From contig CALSLP010000002.1 in assembly GCA_943787225.1 (NCBI GenBank), forward strand, positions 524,648-588,647: 64,000 bases of DNA, given 5' to 3'. Position 1 is the first letter of the stretch. Each line of letters starts with the position of its first letter. A program made the position numbers and the translations under genes. Of the stretch, positions 1 through 9,096 are shown piece after piece. The notes under the pieces were generated by a model. It ran no database searches. It saw nothing but the letters and a program-made list of their open reading frames with translations, and was not told where the DNA came from. This DNA comes from an uncultured Alphaproteobacteria bacterium. Lineage in GTDB: Bacteria > Pseudomonadota > Alphaproteobacteria > MPNO01 > UBA2964.

Positions 1-324
1 CGGTGTCACGGTTCCTGCTTCGGCAAAGCCAAATCCGAGATCAATGATGCCATCAACGGTTTCTGCATTTTTATCGAATCCTGCAGACATACCGATGGGG
101 TTTGAAAACTCAGTATCCCACACCTTGATCGCCAACACTGAATCATCAGCCCCTGACGTTTTAGGAACGAGGCCCAGCTTAATCGCCGTGACCGCGCTTT
201 TATGGGCGAAGTTTGGGGGCAGCAATCTCAATAACGCCGTGCCGCGCTTTAGAATGCCGAATCCTGTCGCTGAACGCTTTTGCGCGGCGCGGTGGGTTGC
301 AGCGGATATCCCTGCACTCGACAT
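1..324 (-). CDS. pyrD: Dihydroorotate dehydrogenase, class 2 (N-terminal part, runs off window)
   Basis: Read on the minus strand, this frame is open from position 324 to the window edge and gives the N-terminal third of a membrane-associated, quinone-dependent dihydroorotate dehydrogenase (pyrimidine synthesis, dihydroorotate to orotate). The diagnostic stretch is [14 protein letters not shown] followed by [12 protein letters not shown], the FMN-binding start of the barrel in class 2 PyrD. It is preceded by a helix with [19 protein letters not shown], like the membrane-contact helices of the family. ATG at 324 is preferred because GGAAAG lies 8 bases upstream; an in-frame ATG at 357 is possible, and the frame is closed by a stop just above it. 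It is divergent from sufE. The plus-strand frame over the same bases is a shadow. Confidence 0.88.
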   Translation of the reverse strand, partial: MSSAGISAATHRAAQKRSATGFGILKRGTALLRLLPPNFAHKSAVTAIKLGLVPKTSGADDSVLAIKVWDTEFSNPIGMSAGFDKNAETVDGIIDLGFGFAEAGTVTP

Positions 325-487
325 AAAATTACTTTCCGTTGGTTCAACTGGGACCATAAAACACGACACGATTCGCGGCGAGGATCACATGCTCGAGGCG
401 AAGCCGTATCGGATGATGATTGATCACCCGGCGGGCTATCTATATACCAAACGGGTTAGAGACAAGATCAATTATTAAGCCACTGAA

Positions 488-922
488 ATGAATGATACAT
501 TTGCGACCATCGCGGAAGCAAAACAAAGCATTGTTGACGAGTTCAGCTTGTTCGATGACTGGGTTGATCGATATGAATATATCATTGAATTGGGCAAGGC
601 CCTCGAAGGTTTACCCGAAGAATGTCAGACTGAACAATTCCGCGTAAAAGGCTGCCAATCGCAGGTTTGGTTTCGTGCCCATGATGAAGATGGTCGCATT
701 ATATACGAGGCCGACAGCGATGCCATAATCGTTCGCGGACTTGTCGCCTTGTTACTGCGTGTTTACTCGAACCGGTTACCAGACGAAATATTGTCCACGT
801 CGCCGGATTTCTTTGACGCAATAGAGTTAGGGTCGCATTTAAGCGGCAGCCGCGCCAACGGTCTTCGTGCCATGGTCAATCACATACATTCTTATGCCCA
901 GTCCTTTAAGGACGGGACGTGA
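488..922 (+). CDS. sufE: SufE-type cysteine desulfuration protein
   Basis: A 144-residue SufE protein. SufE takes persulfide sulfur from the cysteine desulfurase SufS and passes it to the SufBCD Fe-S scaffold. The active-site cysteine is visible as Cys56 in RVKGCQSQVW, within the conserved order: N-terminal helix, GKALEGLP loop, VKGC loop, then the long C-terminal helices ending in a LRAMVNHI segment. Length matches the family. No suf operon is adjacent; the next gene on the same strand is an S24 repressor 31 bases downstream. A clear Shine-Dalgarno is not visible before the ATG. Confidence 0.93.
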   Translation: MNDTFATIAEAKQSIVDEFSLFDDWVDRYEYIIELGKALEGLPEECQTEQFRVKGCQSQVWFRAHDEDGRIIYEADSDAIIVRGLVALLLRVYSNRLPDEILSTSPDFFDAIELGSHLSGSRANGLRAMVNHIHSYAQSFKDGT

Positions 923-953
923 CAGTCAAGCAGAAATAGGAAAAACTCATTTC

Positions 954-1586
954 ATGTTACGGCACAAAGACATATGGGGTGCCCTCGACCGGGTCGCCAA
1001 AGCAAAAGGGTATTCAGCATCCGGCCTTGCGCGTCGCGCTGGACTCGACCCTACCAGTTTCAACAAAAGCAAACGCATAAACCCACAAGGCAAGCCACGC
1101 TGGCCGACAACCGAGAGCATTGCAAAAGTACTCGAAGTCACCGACCTGACCCTGTCAGATTTCGTCACATTTGCTGGTGAGGGCGCTGGTGCTGGCAAAG
1201 CCCGGCGATACCCTTTAGTCGGACTGGCAAAAGCCGGAGGCGGCGGTTATTTCGATGATGCCGGTTTTCCGACAGGCAGCGGCTGGACGGAAGTAGAAGG
1301 CCCTGATGTCGGGGATGACGGTGCCTACGCGCTTGAGATCACCGGCGACAGTATGATGCCCGTGTTTCGGCCCGGTGACATTGTCATCGTGTCACCGACC
1401 TCACAAATCAAACGTGGTGACCGGGTCATCGTGAAAACAACTGACGAGCAAGTCATGGCGAAAGAGCTCATCCGCCAAACCAAACGTGAAATAGAGCTCA
1501 GATCGGTCAATGAGGAACACCCCGATCCAGTTTTCCGGAATTCAGAAATCATATGGATGCACCGGATCGTTTGGGCAAGTCAGTAA
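954..1586 (+). CDS. XRE-type HTH / S24 (LexA-like) peptidase repressor
   Basis: A 210-residue transcription regulator with an N-terminal helix-turn-helix (about residues 5-70, with YSASGLARRAGLDPTSFNKSKR) and a C-terminal S24 peptidase fold. The catalytic serine is in TGDSMMPVFRPGD and the lysine in EQVMAKEL, the LexA/UmuD/CI dyad used for self-cleavage. A linker with LAKAGGGGYFDDAGFP lies where the cleavage loop would be. A longer frame opens at 867 but overlaps sufE; ATG 954 begins exactly at the usual HTH start and has AGGA upstream. It is not lexA itself by its XRE-type HTH. Its stop overlaps or nearly abuts the following methyltransferase, so they are probably cotranscribed. Such proteins are common in alphaproteobacteria next to housekeeping genes; the target is unknown. 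Confidence 0.85.
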   Translation: MLRHKDIWGALDRVAKAKGYSASGLARRAGLDPTSFNKSKRINPQGKPRWPTTESIAKVLEVTDLTLSDFVTFAGEGAGAGKARRYPLVGLAKAGGGGYFDDAGFPTGSGWTEVEGPDVGDDGAYALEITGDSMMPVFRPGDIVIVSPTSQIKRGDRVIVKTTDEQVMAKELIRQTKREIELRSVNEEHPDPVFRNSEIIWMHRIVWASQ

Positions 1587-1597
1587 CAGGAAGCCTG

Positions 1598-2434
1598 GTG
1601 CCTGACCCAGCCAGCGATACTGAAAACCGGACGGATTACTGGAAAAACCGCAGCCCCGGCTGGACGGCAGCAGCCAGTGACCCAAAACCAAATGACGACA
1701 CGTTTAATCTCCGCTTGATAGAAGAAATCGGCATTTCTCCTGACATGAATGTCCTGGATATCGCGTCCGGAACAGGGGATCCGGCCATAACAATCGCGGG
1801 AAAGCTCGATACAGGAACCGTGACCGCCTGCGACATGACATCTGAGATGCTGGCAGTCGCCGCTGCACGAGCAGCAAAGCTATCGATAAGCAATTTACGC
1901 ATTACGGCTGGCAACATGATTGCCCTGCCCTTTCCCGACAGTACATTCGATGCCGTATCCAGCCGCAATGGCCTCATGTTTCCCGACGACAAAACCGGCT
2001 GCGCACGCGAAGCGCTTCGGGTTCTAAAGCCAGGAGGAAGAGCCGGTTGGATGGTTTGGGGGCCTATCGATGCGAACCCAACCTTTCTCGCCGTAAACGC
2101 CGGCTTGGAAAAATTCTTTGGCGAACAATTTCCACCTCGCTTGATCCGACATAATCTCGGCACCCCGGGACTGCTCGCCGACGTCATCACGCAAGCTGGC
2201 TTCGCAAAAGCCGAAGAGATCGAGTTGAAGCAGGAACGTTTTATTAGGAGAGACGACGATTATTTTCGCCGGGCAGTATCTCGTACTGCACCCCATCGCG
2301 TCGGAAACCTGTCTGAAACCGGTTGGGCTGCCCTTCTCGATAGCGTACAGAACGCCTGCGCCAATTTTCGAGAAGGTGATCTTTATAGAATTCCAATCGT
2401 TGCCCGTCTCGGCATCGGTACCGCCAAGTTTTAG
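1598..2434 (+). CDS. Class I SAM-dependent methyltransferase (first of tandem pair)
   Basis: A roughly 278-residue UbiE/Methyltransf_11-type enzyme. Motif I is VLDIASGTGDPAITIA, followed by an acidic strand end (TACDMTSEML), motif post-II in ALPFPDSTFDAVSS and the motif III region REALRVLKPGGRAGWMVWG. GTG at 1598 is chosen because AGGA lies 6 bases upstream and the N-terminus then aligns with its downstream paralogue (DYWKNRSPGW versus DHWQERSKAW). An ATG at 1553 would overlap the S24 gene by 34 bases. The C-terminal LxLxxxPxVARLGIG tail is shared with the neighbour. The substrate cannot be told from sequence; quinone-type or small-molecule methylation is only a family guess. Confidence 0.82.
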   Translation: MPDPASDTENRTDYWKNRSPGWTAAASDPKPNDDTFNLRLIEEIGISPDMNVLDIASGTGDPAITIAGKLDTGTVTACDMTSEMLAVAAARAAKLSISNLRITAGNMIALPFPDSTFDAVSSRNGLMFPDDKTGCAREALRVLKPGGRAGWMVWGPIDANPTFLAVNAGLEKFFGEQFPPRLIRHNLGTPGLLADVITQAGFAKAEEIELKQERFIRRDDDYFRRAVSRTAPHRVGNLSETGWAALLDSVQNACANFREGDLYRIPIVARLGIGTAKF

Positions 2435-2444
2435 GAGTCTAACA

Positions 2445-3267
2445 ATGAGCTCAAGCGCCAAAGACCATTGGCAGGAACGCAGCAAAGCCTGGACGGCAAC
2501 GGCCATACAGGGCATTTCCGCCGACGACACATTCAATCAGATGATCATTGCCGAAGCCGGTATCCAGGCCGGAGAGAAGATTCTCGACCTGGCCTCCGGC
2601 ACCGGAAACCCCGCCGTCAGTATCGCTCATTCCATGCACGGTGATGGCGACGTTATCTGCGCCGACCTCACACCGCTTATGCTGCAGACCGCAAGACAGC
2701 GGGCAAACAAACTCAATCTAGGGATCATGAGTTTTGCAGCGGCCGATATGGCAGCGCTCCCCTTCGACGATGGACAGTTTGACGCCATAACCTGCCGTTT
2801 CGGCATCATGTTTCCCGAGGACAAGGTTGGGGTTGCCCGCGAAGCCATGCGAGTTCTGAAGCCAGGTGGGCGTGTTGCCTATATCGTGTGGGGTGCCTAT
2901 GAGGAGAATCCACCCTTCCATGTCTCACGTCGTGCCGTCGCAAAATATTTCGGAACGGACGAGGGCCCCATACCCGGACGCCATAGTCTGAGTGCCCCTG
3001 GAACACTACGAAAAATTTTACAGGAAGCGGGTTTAGCAAAAGTGGAAGAACGGGAGCTCCGCTATAAAAACAGAGTCGACGACATTGATGACTACGTCAC
3101 CCGAAATCTAAAGCGCAGTTTTGTAAGAAGAAACTAAAGACATGACCGACGCTGAGTTCGCATCCTTGAAGGCAGCGGTCATTGAGGCTTGGCAGCCATT
3201 TATCGAAGGCGGAATTTTACAGGTGCCGAACTATGCCCGGCTGGGTCTCGGCTGGAATATGTCCTGA
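2445..3267 (+). CDS. Class I SAM-dependent methyltransferase (second of pair, frameshifted)
   Basis: Paralogue of the upstream gene, starting 10 bases after it with a good TAGGAG ribosome site. Motif I is ILDLASGTGNPAVSIA and the post-motif is MRVLKPGGRVAYIVWG. The frame stops at 3137 after LKRSFVRRN, but the next frame continues at once with TKDMTDAEFASLKAAVIEAW and ends NYARLGLGWNMS at 3267, matching the C-terminal tail of the paralogue. Removing one A from the AAA at 3131-3133 joins both halves. Therefore this is one gene broken by a one-base insertion, either a consensus error or a recent mutation. The truncated product would lack the last 40 or so residues but keep the SAM-binding core. 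Confidence 0.8.
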
Positions 3268-3287
3268 TTAAGTTTGACGCTTAACCG

Positions 3288-3841
3288 TCAGTCAAACATG
3301 GCGTCGATATCGGCCTGGTTTAGGGCCTCTGCTTTTGCCTGCGGACCGTTGAGGAGTTTTTCATCCTCCGTAAGTTCTTTTTCAGGCTCAAGCTCTATTT
3401 TTTCCAATTCTTCTTTGCCCCACAACTCATGCAGCGAGGCAACACGCTCTTCAACATATTCTACAGATTTAGAAAGTTGGGTAACACGCTGGCCTGTCAG
3501 GTCCTGAAATGCGCAAGCTTCGAAGATTTCGTTGTGACCTTCGATAATTTCCTCAATAACGGCTGACTGCGCATCGTCACTAACAAGCGCCTGCAGCTTC
3601 TCGATTGCTTCGTTGTTTTTTTCGACAGCACCCATTATCTTGTCACTGGCGTCGGTCGTCGCTTCAAGAATGCCATCGAGCTGTTTGCTCATCGCCTGAA
3701 ATCTGTCGGCGTCGCTTTCTCGCCATGATTCAGCGCCGCGATTTCCATCCGGACCTTGTCGACATAGGCAAAGAGCTTATCCAGGTTTTCCCCCAGAAAT
3801 GCCGGATCAAGATTTTCTTTTTTGGCGCTTAACTTGCTCAA
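3288..3841 (-). CDS. cheZ: CheZ-like chemotaxis phosphatase (frameshifted)
   Basis: The intact C-terminal part (134 residues from 3692) carries the CheZ signature ACAFQDLTGQRVTQL and ends with ADIDAMFD, the CheY-binding C-terminal peptide. CheZ dephosphorylates CheY-P. The upstream frame, starting at TTG 3841 behind GGGAG, encodes a helix (LGENLDKLFAYVDKVRMEIAALNHGEK) that stops at an ATGA with the second part. Reading the downstream frame backwards gives ESDADRFQAMSKQLDGILEAT, which is how alphaproteobacterial CheZ continues. A missing base in the short T/A run at 3716-3718 explains the break. It could alternatively be translated as a short protein from ATG 3692. No other chemotaxis gene is visible in the window. 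Confidence 0.75.
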
Positions 3842-4036
3842 CGCGCTTACTCCCTCAGACAAACTGCTGTGCTTCTTACACCCCTCAAGATCACCGCTAG
3901 GACGGATTCCGGGACAAATAGCTACTGTTATCCGAAAAACTTACGCGACAAATATTACCAATGCCTTGCCAAATGAGGACAGTGGCCAAGAAAATTAAAA
4001 GGAATATAGCGCCGTTGCAGCGGCAGATCGGCGTTA

Positions 4037-5623
4037 TTACCCGCCGGAAATGTCTTCACCGGCAAGAACCCGGCGAATCAGGGTCAATGTCTCTTGAACA
4101 CCATAAAGCGCGATAAACGACCCCATGCGAGGTCCCTGCTCACGGCCCAAAAGCGTTTCATAGAGCGCTTTGAACCAATCCCGCAGGTTTTCAAAGCCAT
4201 GCTGCTTCCCGACTTCATAAACCTGATTTTGAATATCACCAGCGTCGGTGCCCTGATCCATTGTCTCAAGTGAAGCCGCAAGGTCTACCAGCGCCGCGCG
4301 TTCCTGATCATTGGGCGCGCGGTAAATTTTCTCTGGCTTCACAAAATCTTGATAGTAATGGATCGCATGTTCGACCAGCCGATCTAGAATCGGCGATGTT
4401 TCCGGCGTCGCGTCCGGCGCATAGCGCGAAATAAAACCCCACAGCACTGATTTATCATCGGTGTTGCAGGCCGATGCCAGATTCAGCAAAAGCCCGAACG
4501 TGACATGCGCCTCTTCCTTTGGCGGCTCTCCGTTATGAATATGCCAGGCTGGATTCTCGATCTGCTTGGCGTCTTCTTCCTCACCATATTTTCCAAGGAA
4601 GGTCAGATAGTCATCGACATGACGCGGGATGACGTCGAAATAAAGCCGCTTTGCCTTGCGCGGCGAATTAAACATATAGAGCTGCAGGCTCTCCGCAGGC
4701 GCATAGCGCAGCCATTCATCGACCGTCAGCCCATTGCCCCGTGACTTGGAAATCTTTTCTCCCTTGTCATCAAGGAACAGCTCATAGGTAAAGCCTTCCG
4801 GGGCGCGGCCACCAAGAATTTTACAAATGCGTGATGACAGGCGCACTGAATCGATTAAATCCTTACCAGACATCTCATAATCGACGCTAAGCGCCGTCCA
4901 GCGCATCGCCCAATCAGCTTTCCATTGCAGTTTGCAATGACCACCGGTCACCGGCACTTCGAGCGTACCGCCATCGTCGAGCCTGAAAGCCACTGTCCCG
5001 GCGTCCACATCATGCGCGATAGCCGGCACCTGCAACACCACCCCTGTCTCGGGACAGATCGGCAGAAATGGGCAATAGGTCGCGCGGCGGTCAGGCCCGA
5101 GCGTTGGCAGGATGACCTGCGTCACCGCGTCGAGGTTTTTGAGAAGGTGCAGTAAGGTGGCATCAAAGCGGCCTTCCTTGTAGCACTCGGTCGCACTCTG
5201 AAATTCGTATTCAAAACCAAACGTGTCGAGAAATTCGCGGAGCCGGGCGTTGTTGTGATAGCCGAAACTCTCATGCGTGCCGAACGGATCAGGCACGGCA
5301 GAAAGCGGCTTCCCAAGATGCGCCGTCAGCATTTCCTTATTCGGCACGTTATCGGGAACGCTGCGCAGCCCATCCATATCATCGGAAAAAGCGAAGAGCC
5401 GTGACGGAATATCACTCAGCGCGGTAAAGGCCTGACGCACCATCGTGGTGCGGACAACTTCACCAAACGTGCCAATATGCGGCAGGCCGGAAGGACCATA
5501 GCCGGTCTCGAACAGCACATAGCCTTTCTCAGGGGTCTGGCCATTGACGCGCTTCAACAGCTTGCGGGCCTCTTCAAAGGGCCAGGCGCGGGCATCTTCA
5601 GCCAGATTCCGTAACGTATCCAT
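4037..5623 (-). CDS. lysK: Lysyl-tRNA synthetase, class I
   Basis: A 528-residue class I LysRS, the archaeal-type enzyme that replaces class II LysRS in many alphaproteobacteria. The HIGH motif appears as GLPHIGTF (about residues 47-53) and KMSKS as KISKSRGN in the second half, both class I Rossmann signatures; a Cys-containing insertion ([12 protein letters not shown]) typical of the family lies between. The C-terminal half is the alpha-helical anticodon-binding cage. ATG 5623 ([19 protein letters not shown]) matches the family N-terminus; a frame extension to a TTG at 5647 is less likely. It is divergent from the helicase gene, with about 130 bases between the starts. Confidence 0.95.
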   Translation of the reverse strand: MDTLRNLAEDARAWPFEEARKLLKRVNGQTPEKGYVLFETGYGPSGLPHIGTFGEVVRTTMVRQAFTALSDIPSRLFAFSDDMDGLRSVPDNVPNKEMLTAHLGKPLSAVPDPFGTHESFGYHNNARLREFLDTFGFEYEFQSATECYKEGRFDATLLHLLKNLDAVTQVILPTLGPDRRATYCPFLPICPETGVVLQVPAIAHDVDAGTVAFRLDDGGTLEVPVTGGHCKLQWKADWAMRWTALSVDYEMSGKDLIDSVRLSSRICKILGGRAPEGFTYELFLDDKGEKISKSRGNGLTVDEWLRYAPAESLQLYMFNSPRKAKRLYFDVIPRHVDDYLTFLGKYGEEEDAKQIENPAWHIHNGEPPKEEAHVTFGLLLNLASACNTDDKSVLWGFISRYAPDATPETSPILDRLVEHAIHYYQDFVKPEKIYRAPNDQERAALVDLAASLETMDQGTDAGDIQNQVYEVGKQHGFENLRDWFKALYETLLGREQGPRMGSFIALYGVQETLTLIRRVLAGEDISGG

Positions 5624-5751
5624 GATCAACCGGTTCAAATTTTCCAAATGGCGCGGAAACGTAGGCGCGACAGCGTCTCAGGTCAATGAAGAAGGTCAAT
5701 ACCTGCAGTTGGTATTGCGCGCGAATCCCGCCGGTCCTGTATAGTCCCGCC

Positions 5752-8514
5752 ATGGATGCTCCCCTCCCCCTTCAGGCCATCGAACCAGCGCGGTCACGCC
5801 ACATAATCGTGTCAGGATTAACCGACGCCGTGATCCTGTCGCCGGAGGGCGAGCTACGTCATATCACGCAGGCTCAGGCTGGCTCCGCGCTCAAATCAAT
5901 GTCACCGCCAATCCTGTGTCATGCGCCAACCGTCGCCCGCCGGTTGCGGCTTTCACCCTTCGCGGCGCTGGATATTCTGGAGCTTTTTGCGTTCGCCCGA
6001 CCGGCCCAGTTTTGCCTGCCAACCCCTGGCGGCATTGCCACCATTCTCGACCTCGACAAGCCGCAAACCCTCGAAGAGCAGGCACATTCTTTAAGAATGG
6101 CGGTCGAAATTCTGCTCTGCGAGCTCAACGAATTTGATCCACGCGATGAACCCGACGCCCTGCCGGTGGCACAGGCGATGCAGGATGGCGGCTGGGGTTG
6201 GGGGCCGATGGTCACCGCCAGCCTGAAACATCTGACTGACCTGGAGGATATGCCGCGCCCGCGACGCGGCCTCGATGTCTGGATGCGGCTGCATAGCTGG
6301 GCCGAATTTGCCCCGGAGCCACCGCCGGAAAGTCATGCCGTAACTGACATTGAAGCCCGCACAAGACTCGCTGAATTGGTCGGGCACAATGCCGAGGCGC
6401 GCCCGCAACAGGCTGATTATGCCTCTGCTGTTTCGGCCGCCTTTGCCCCGCGCGCCGTCGCCGATACACCGAATGTGGTGATTGCCGAGGCTGGTACCGG
6501 CGTCGGCAAGACCCTGGGCTATATCGCCCCGGCCAGCGTGTGGTCGGAAAAGAATGGCGGCGCGGTGTGGATCAGCACCTATACCAGAAACCTGCAGCGC
6601 CAGATCGATGACGAGCTCGACCGGCTGCATCCTGACCCCGATGTCAAAGCGCGACATGTCGTGATCCGCAAAGGCCGCGAGAATTATCTGTGTCTTCTGA
6701 ATATGGAAGAAGCGGTTGGCCGCAGCCCGACCCGTCCGGCCAGCGCCATTGGGCTTGGCCTGCTCGCGCGCTGGGCCGCAAGAACCCGATCCGGCGATAT
6801 TGCGGGTGGCGATTTTCCGACCTGGCTCACCGATCTGGTTGGCTTCCGCGACACGCTGGGGCTGGCCGACCGGCGCGGCGAATGCATCTACTCCGCCTGC
6901 AGCCATTACAGTAAATGCTTTATCGAACGAACAGTGCGACAGGCCCGCCGTGCCGATATCGTCGTCGCCAACCATGCGCTGGTCATGACACAGGCCGCCC
7001 TTGGTGGACTCGATGACGGCAATATCCCAACCCGCATGGTGTTCGATGAAGGCCATCATCTGTTTGATTCCGCCGATAGCGCGTTCTCGGCAGAGCTGTC
7101 AGGCCGTCAGGGGATCGAGCTGCGGCGCTGGCTGCTTGGCGCCGAAGGCGGTGGCCGCAGCCGGGCACGTGGATTGCAGCGCCGTATCGAAGATTTGACC
7201 AAGGCCGACCCGGCGACCGCAGACGCGCTGAACGCCGTGATGGAGGCCGCGCAATGTTTGCCACAGGCCGGCTGGGCGGCGCGACTGGCAGATGGCGATC
7301 GGCCCCGCGGCCCGGCAGAAGAGTTTCTCGCGCTGGTCCGTAAACAGGTCTATGCCCGCGCCAAAGACCCGCACACATCCTATGATCTCGAAGCCGACGC
7401 AGCACCGCCGATTGATGAGCTGCATGACGCCGCCGCAATTCTTGAAACCGCCCTCGGCGAACTGGCGCATCCGATGAAAGCGCTGATCGCGCGGCTGCTT
7501 TATCTGATGGATGCCGAGGCCGATAATTTCGATACCCATACCCGCCAGCGGATCGAGGCCGCCTGTCGTGGGCTGACCCGTCGTGTCGAGGGCGAGGTTG
7601 GTGCCTGGCGATCCATGCTGGCTGCTTTGCGCGATGTCGTGCCGGAAGAATTCGTCGACTGGTTCTCCGTCAGCCGCGATCAGGGCCGAGACAGCGATGC
7701 CGCCATGCATCGTCACTGGATCGACCCGACCGTGCCATTTGCCCATCATGTCGCGCGCCCGGCGCATGGTGTTGTGATGACCTCCGCCACCTTGCGCGAC
7801 AGTACCGGCGATAACGAGACCGACTGGCTGTCCGCCGAAGGGGTGACCGGGGCCGTCCACCTGCCCGCCCCGGCAATCCGCGCCCATGCGCCCTCGCCAT
7901 TTGATTACCCGGCGCAGACCAAGGTCTATGTCGTCAATGATGTCAGCCGCACCAATGGCGATCAGGTTGCCGCGGCCTATCGCGAGCTGTTCCTCGCGGC
8001 CAATGGCGGCGCGCTCGGCCTGTTCACCGCCATCGCGCGGCTGCGCACCGTGCAAAGCAAGATTGCCACGCCGCTGGAACAAGCCGGTCTGCCGCTGCTC
8101 GCCCAACATGTCGATGGCATGGACACCGCCAGCCTGATCGAGATTTTTCGCGCCGAGGAAAACAGCTGCATCCTCGGCACCGATGCGATCCGCGATGGCG
8201 TCGATGTCCCCGGCCGCGCGCTGCGCCTCGTGGTATTTGACCGGGTACCGTGGCCGCGCCCGACTATCCTGCACCGTGCCCGCAAGAAAGCCTTTGGCGG
8301 CACCGCCTATGATGACCGCATCACCCGGCTGCGGCTGAAACAGGCCTTCGGACGGCTGGTGCGTCGCGCCGGCGACCATGGCGTGTTCGTGATCCTGGAT
8401 GCGCGGACCCCGACCCGCCTGCTCACCGCCTTCCCCGAGGGGGTTGAGGTTGAACGGATCGGGCTCGTCGACGCGATAGAGAAAACCAAAGCATTCCTCA
8501 AGGATGCGTCCTAA
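5752..8514 (+). CDS. DinG/XPD-type ATP-dependent DNA helicase with Fe-S cluster motif
   Basis: A 920-residue superfamily 2 helicase of the DinG/YoaA/XPD group. Walker A is AEAGTGVGKTL near residue 245; a four-cysteine Fe-S cluster signature follows (one Cys in ENYLCLLNM, then ECIYSACSHYSKC near 380-390); motif II is DEGH near residue 431 in place of DEAH; motif VI is QAFGRLVRRAGDHG near 863. The long N-terminal region of about 230 residues before Walker A is typical for the alphaproteobacterial form. ATG 5752 is preferred to the upstream in-frame start at 5686. DinG-type enzymes unwind 5' to 3' and act on R-loops and D-loops in repair; the exact role here is inferred from family only. Long antisense frames across this GC-rich gene are shadows. 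Confidence 0.88.
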   Translation: MDAPLPLQAIEPARSRHIIVSGLTDAVILSPEGELRHITQAQAGSALKSMSPPILCHAPTVARRLRLSPFAALDILELFAFARPAQFCLPTPGGIATILDLDKPQTLEEQAHSLRMAVEILLCELNEFDPRDEPDALPVAQAMQDGGWGWGPMVTASLKHLTDLEDMPRPRRGLDVWMRLHSWAEFAPEPPPESHAVTDIEARTRLAELVGHNAEARPQQADYASAVSAAFAPRAVADTPNVVIAEAGTGVGKTLGYIAPASVWSEKNGGAVWISTYTRNLQRQIDDELDRLHPDPDVKARHVVIRKGRENYLCLLNMEEAVGRSPTRPASAIGLGLLARWAARTRSGDIAGGDFPTWLTDLVGFRDTLGLADRRGECIYSACSHYSKCFIERTVRQARRADIVVANHALVMTQAALGGLDDGNIPTRMVFDEGHHLFDSADSAFSAELSGRQGIELRRWLLGAEGGGRSRARGLQRRIEDLTKADPATADALNAVMEAAQCLPQAGWAARLADGDRPRGPAEEFLALVRKQVYARAKDPHTSYDLEADAAPPIDELHDAAAILETALGELAHPMKALIARLLYLMDAEADNFDTHTRQRIEAACRGLTRRVEGEVGAWRSMLAALRDVVPEEFVDWFSVSRDQGRDSDAAMHRHWIDPTVPFAHHVARPAHGVVMTSATLRDSTGDNETDWLSAEGVTGAVHLPAPAIRAHAPSPFDYPAQTKVYVVNDVSRTNGDQVAAAYRELFLAANGGALGLFTAIARLRTVQSKIATPLEQAGLPLLAQHVDGMDTASLIEIFRAEENSCILGTDAIRDGVDVPGRALRLVVFDRVPWPRPTILHRARKKAFGGTAYDDRITRLRLKQAFGRLVRRAGDHGVFVILDARTPTRLLTAFPEGVEVERIGLVDAIEKTKAFLKDAS

Positions 8515-8631
8515 TGCGCGCGCGTATGACGCCACTCCTTGACGCGCGCCCCTTGACGCGAATGGTTAAGAACCTTATTTGCGCTAGAGCTGATGAGATG
8601 AAAAACAAGAAACGAATGAGAAGGAAAAACA

Positions 8632-9036
8632 ATGGCTGAACATCACGAAGGGCTGATCTATGCGATGGTCCTGGCCTCCGCCGCCGATCGCGAGATGACC
8701 GATTCCGAATTACAGTCGATGGGCGATATGGTCCGTAATCTGCCGGTGTTTGACGGGTTTAACGAAGAAGACTTGCCCGACGCGACACGCGCCTGCGCCG
8801 AGCTTCTCAATGACGATGCCGGGCTGGAAAAAGCCATTGAGTTTATCCGCACCAAAGTCCCGGCCCGGCTCTATGAGACTGCCTATGCGATCAGCTGTGA
8901 TGTCGTCGCCGCCGATGGCAGCGCCAGCCAGGAAGAACTCCGCCTGCTCGAAATGATTCGCCACAGCCTCGACATCGACCGCCTCGTCGCCGCCGGCATC
9001 GAACGCGGCGCCCGCGCGCGCCATATGCCTGGGTGA
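8632..9036 (+). CDS. TerB-family (tellurite resistance-like) protein
   Basis: A 134-residue all-helical protein with the TerB pattern: AMVLASAADREMTDSEL near the N-terminus and a second acidic helix pair AISCDVVAADGSASQEELRLLEMI near residues 88-112, the two pseudo-repeats carrying the acidic metal-binding positions of the family. It is preceded by GAGAAGGA, a good ribosome site, and stands alone. In this group TerB-domain proteins are usually stress-related; tellurite resistance itself is not implied. A 12-bp inverted repeat follows the stop. Confidence 0.8.
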   Translation: MAEHHEGLIYAMVLASAADREMTDSELQSMGDMVRNLPVFDGFNEEDLPDATRACAELLNDDAGLEKAIEFIRTKVPARLYETAYAISCDVVAADGSASQEELRLLEMIRHSLDIDRLVAAGIERGARARHMPG

Positions 9037-9043
9037 GAGAAAC

Positions 9044-9071
9044 GCTGATACGGGGCAGACCCCGTATCAGC
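9044..9071. terminator. Perfect 12-bp hairpin between convergent genes
   Basis: GCTGATACGGGG (9044-9055) and its exact complement (9060-9071) flank a 4-base loop CAGA, between the convergent TerB and KAP genes. There is no T tract on the plus strand and only a weak T-rich stretch on the minus strand, so it may act as a bidirectional, imperfect terminator or mRNA 3'-end stabiliser. Confidence 0.5.
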
Positions 9072-9096
9072 CGTCAAAAGACCCCGTCAACAAAAA

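Noticed and set aside
44..478. 144-residue plus-strand frame at the left edge
   Set aside because: It is the shadow of pyrD on the minus strand; no domain or ribosome site.
6091..7059. 322-residue minus-strand frame in the helicase
   Set aside because: Same reason as above.
7099..8535. 478-residue minus-strand frame opposite the helicase
   Set aside because: GC-rich antisense of a well-conserved helicase; repetitive Gly/Ala content and no recognisable domain.
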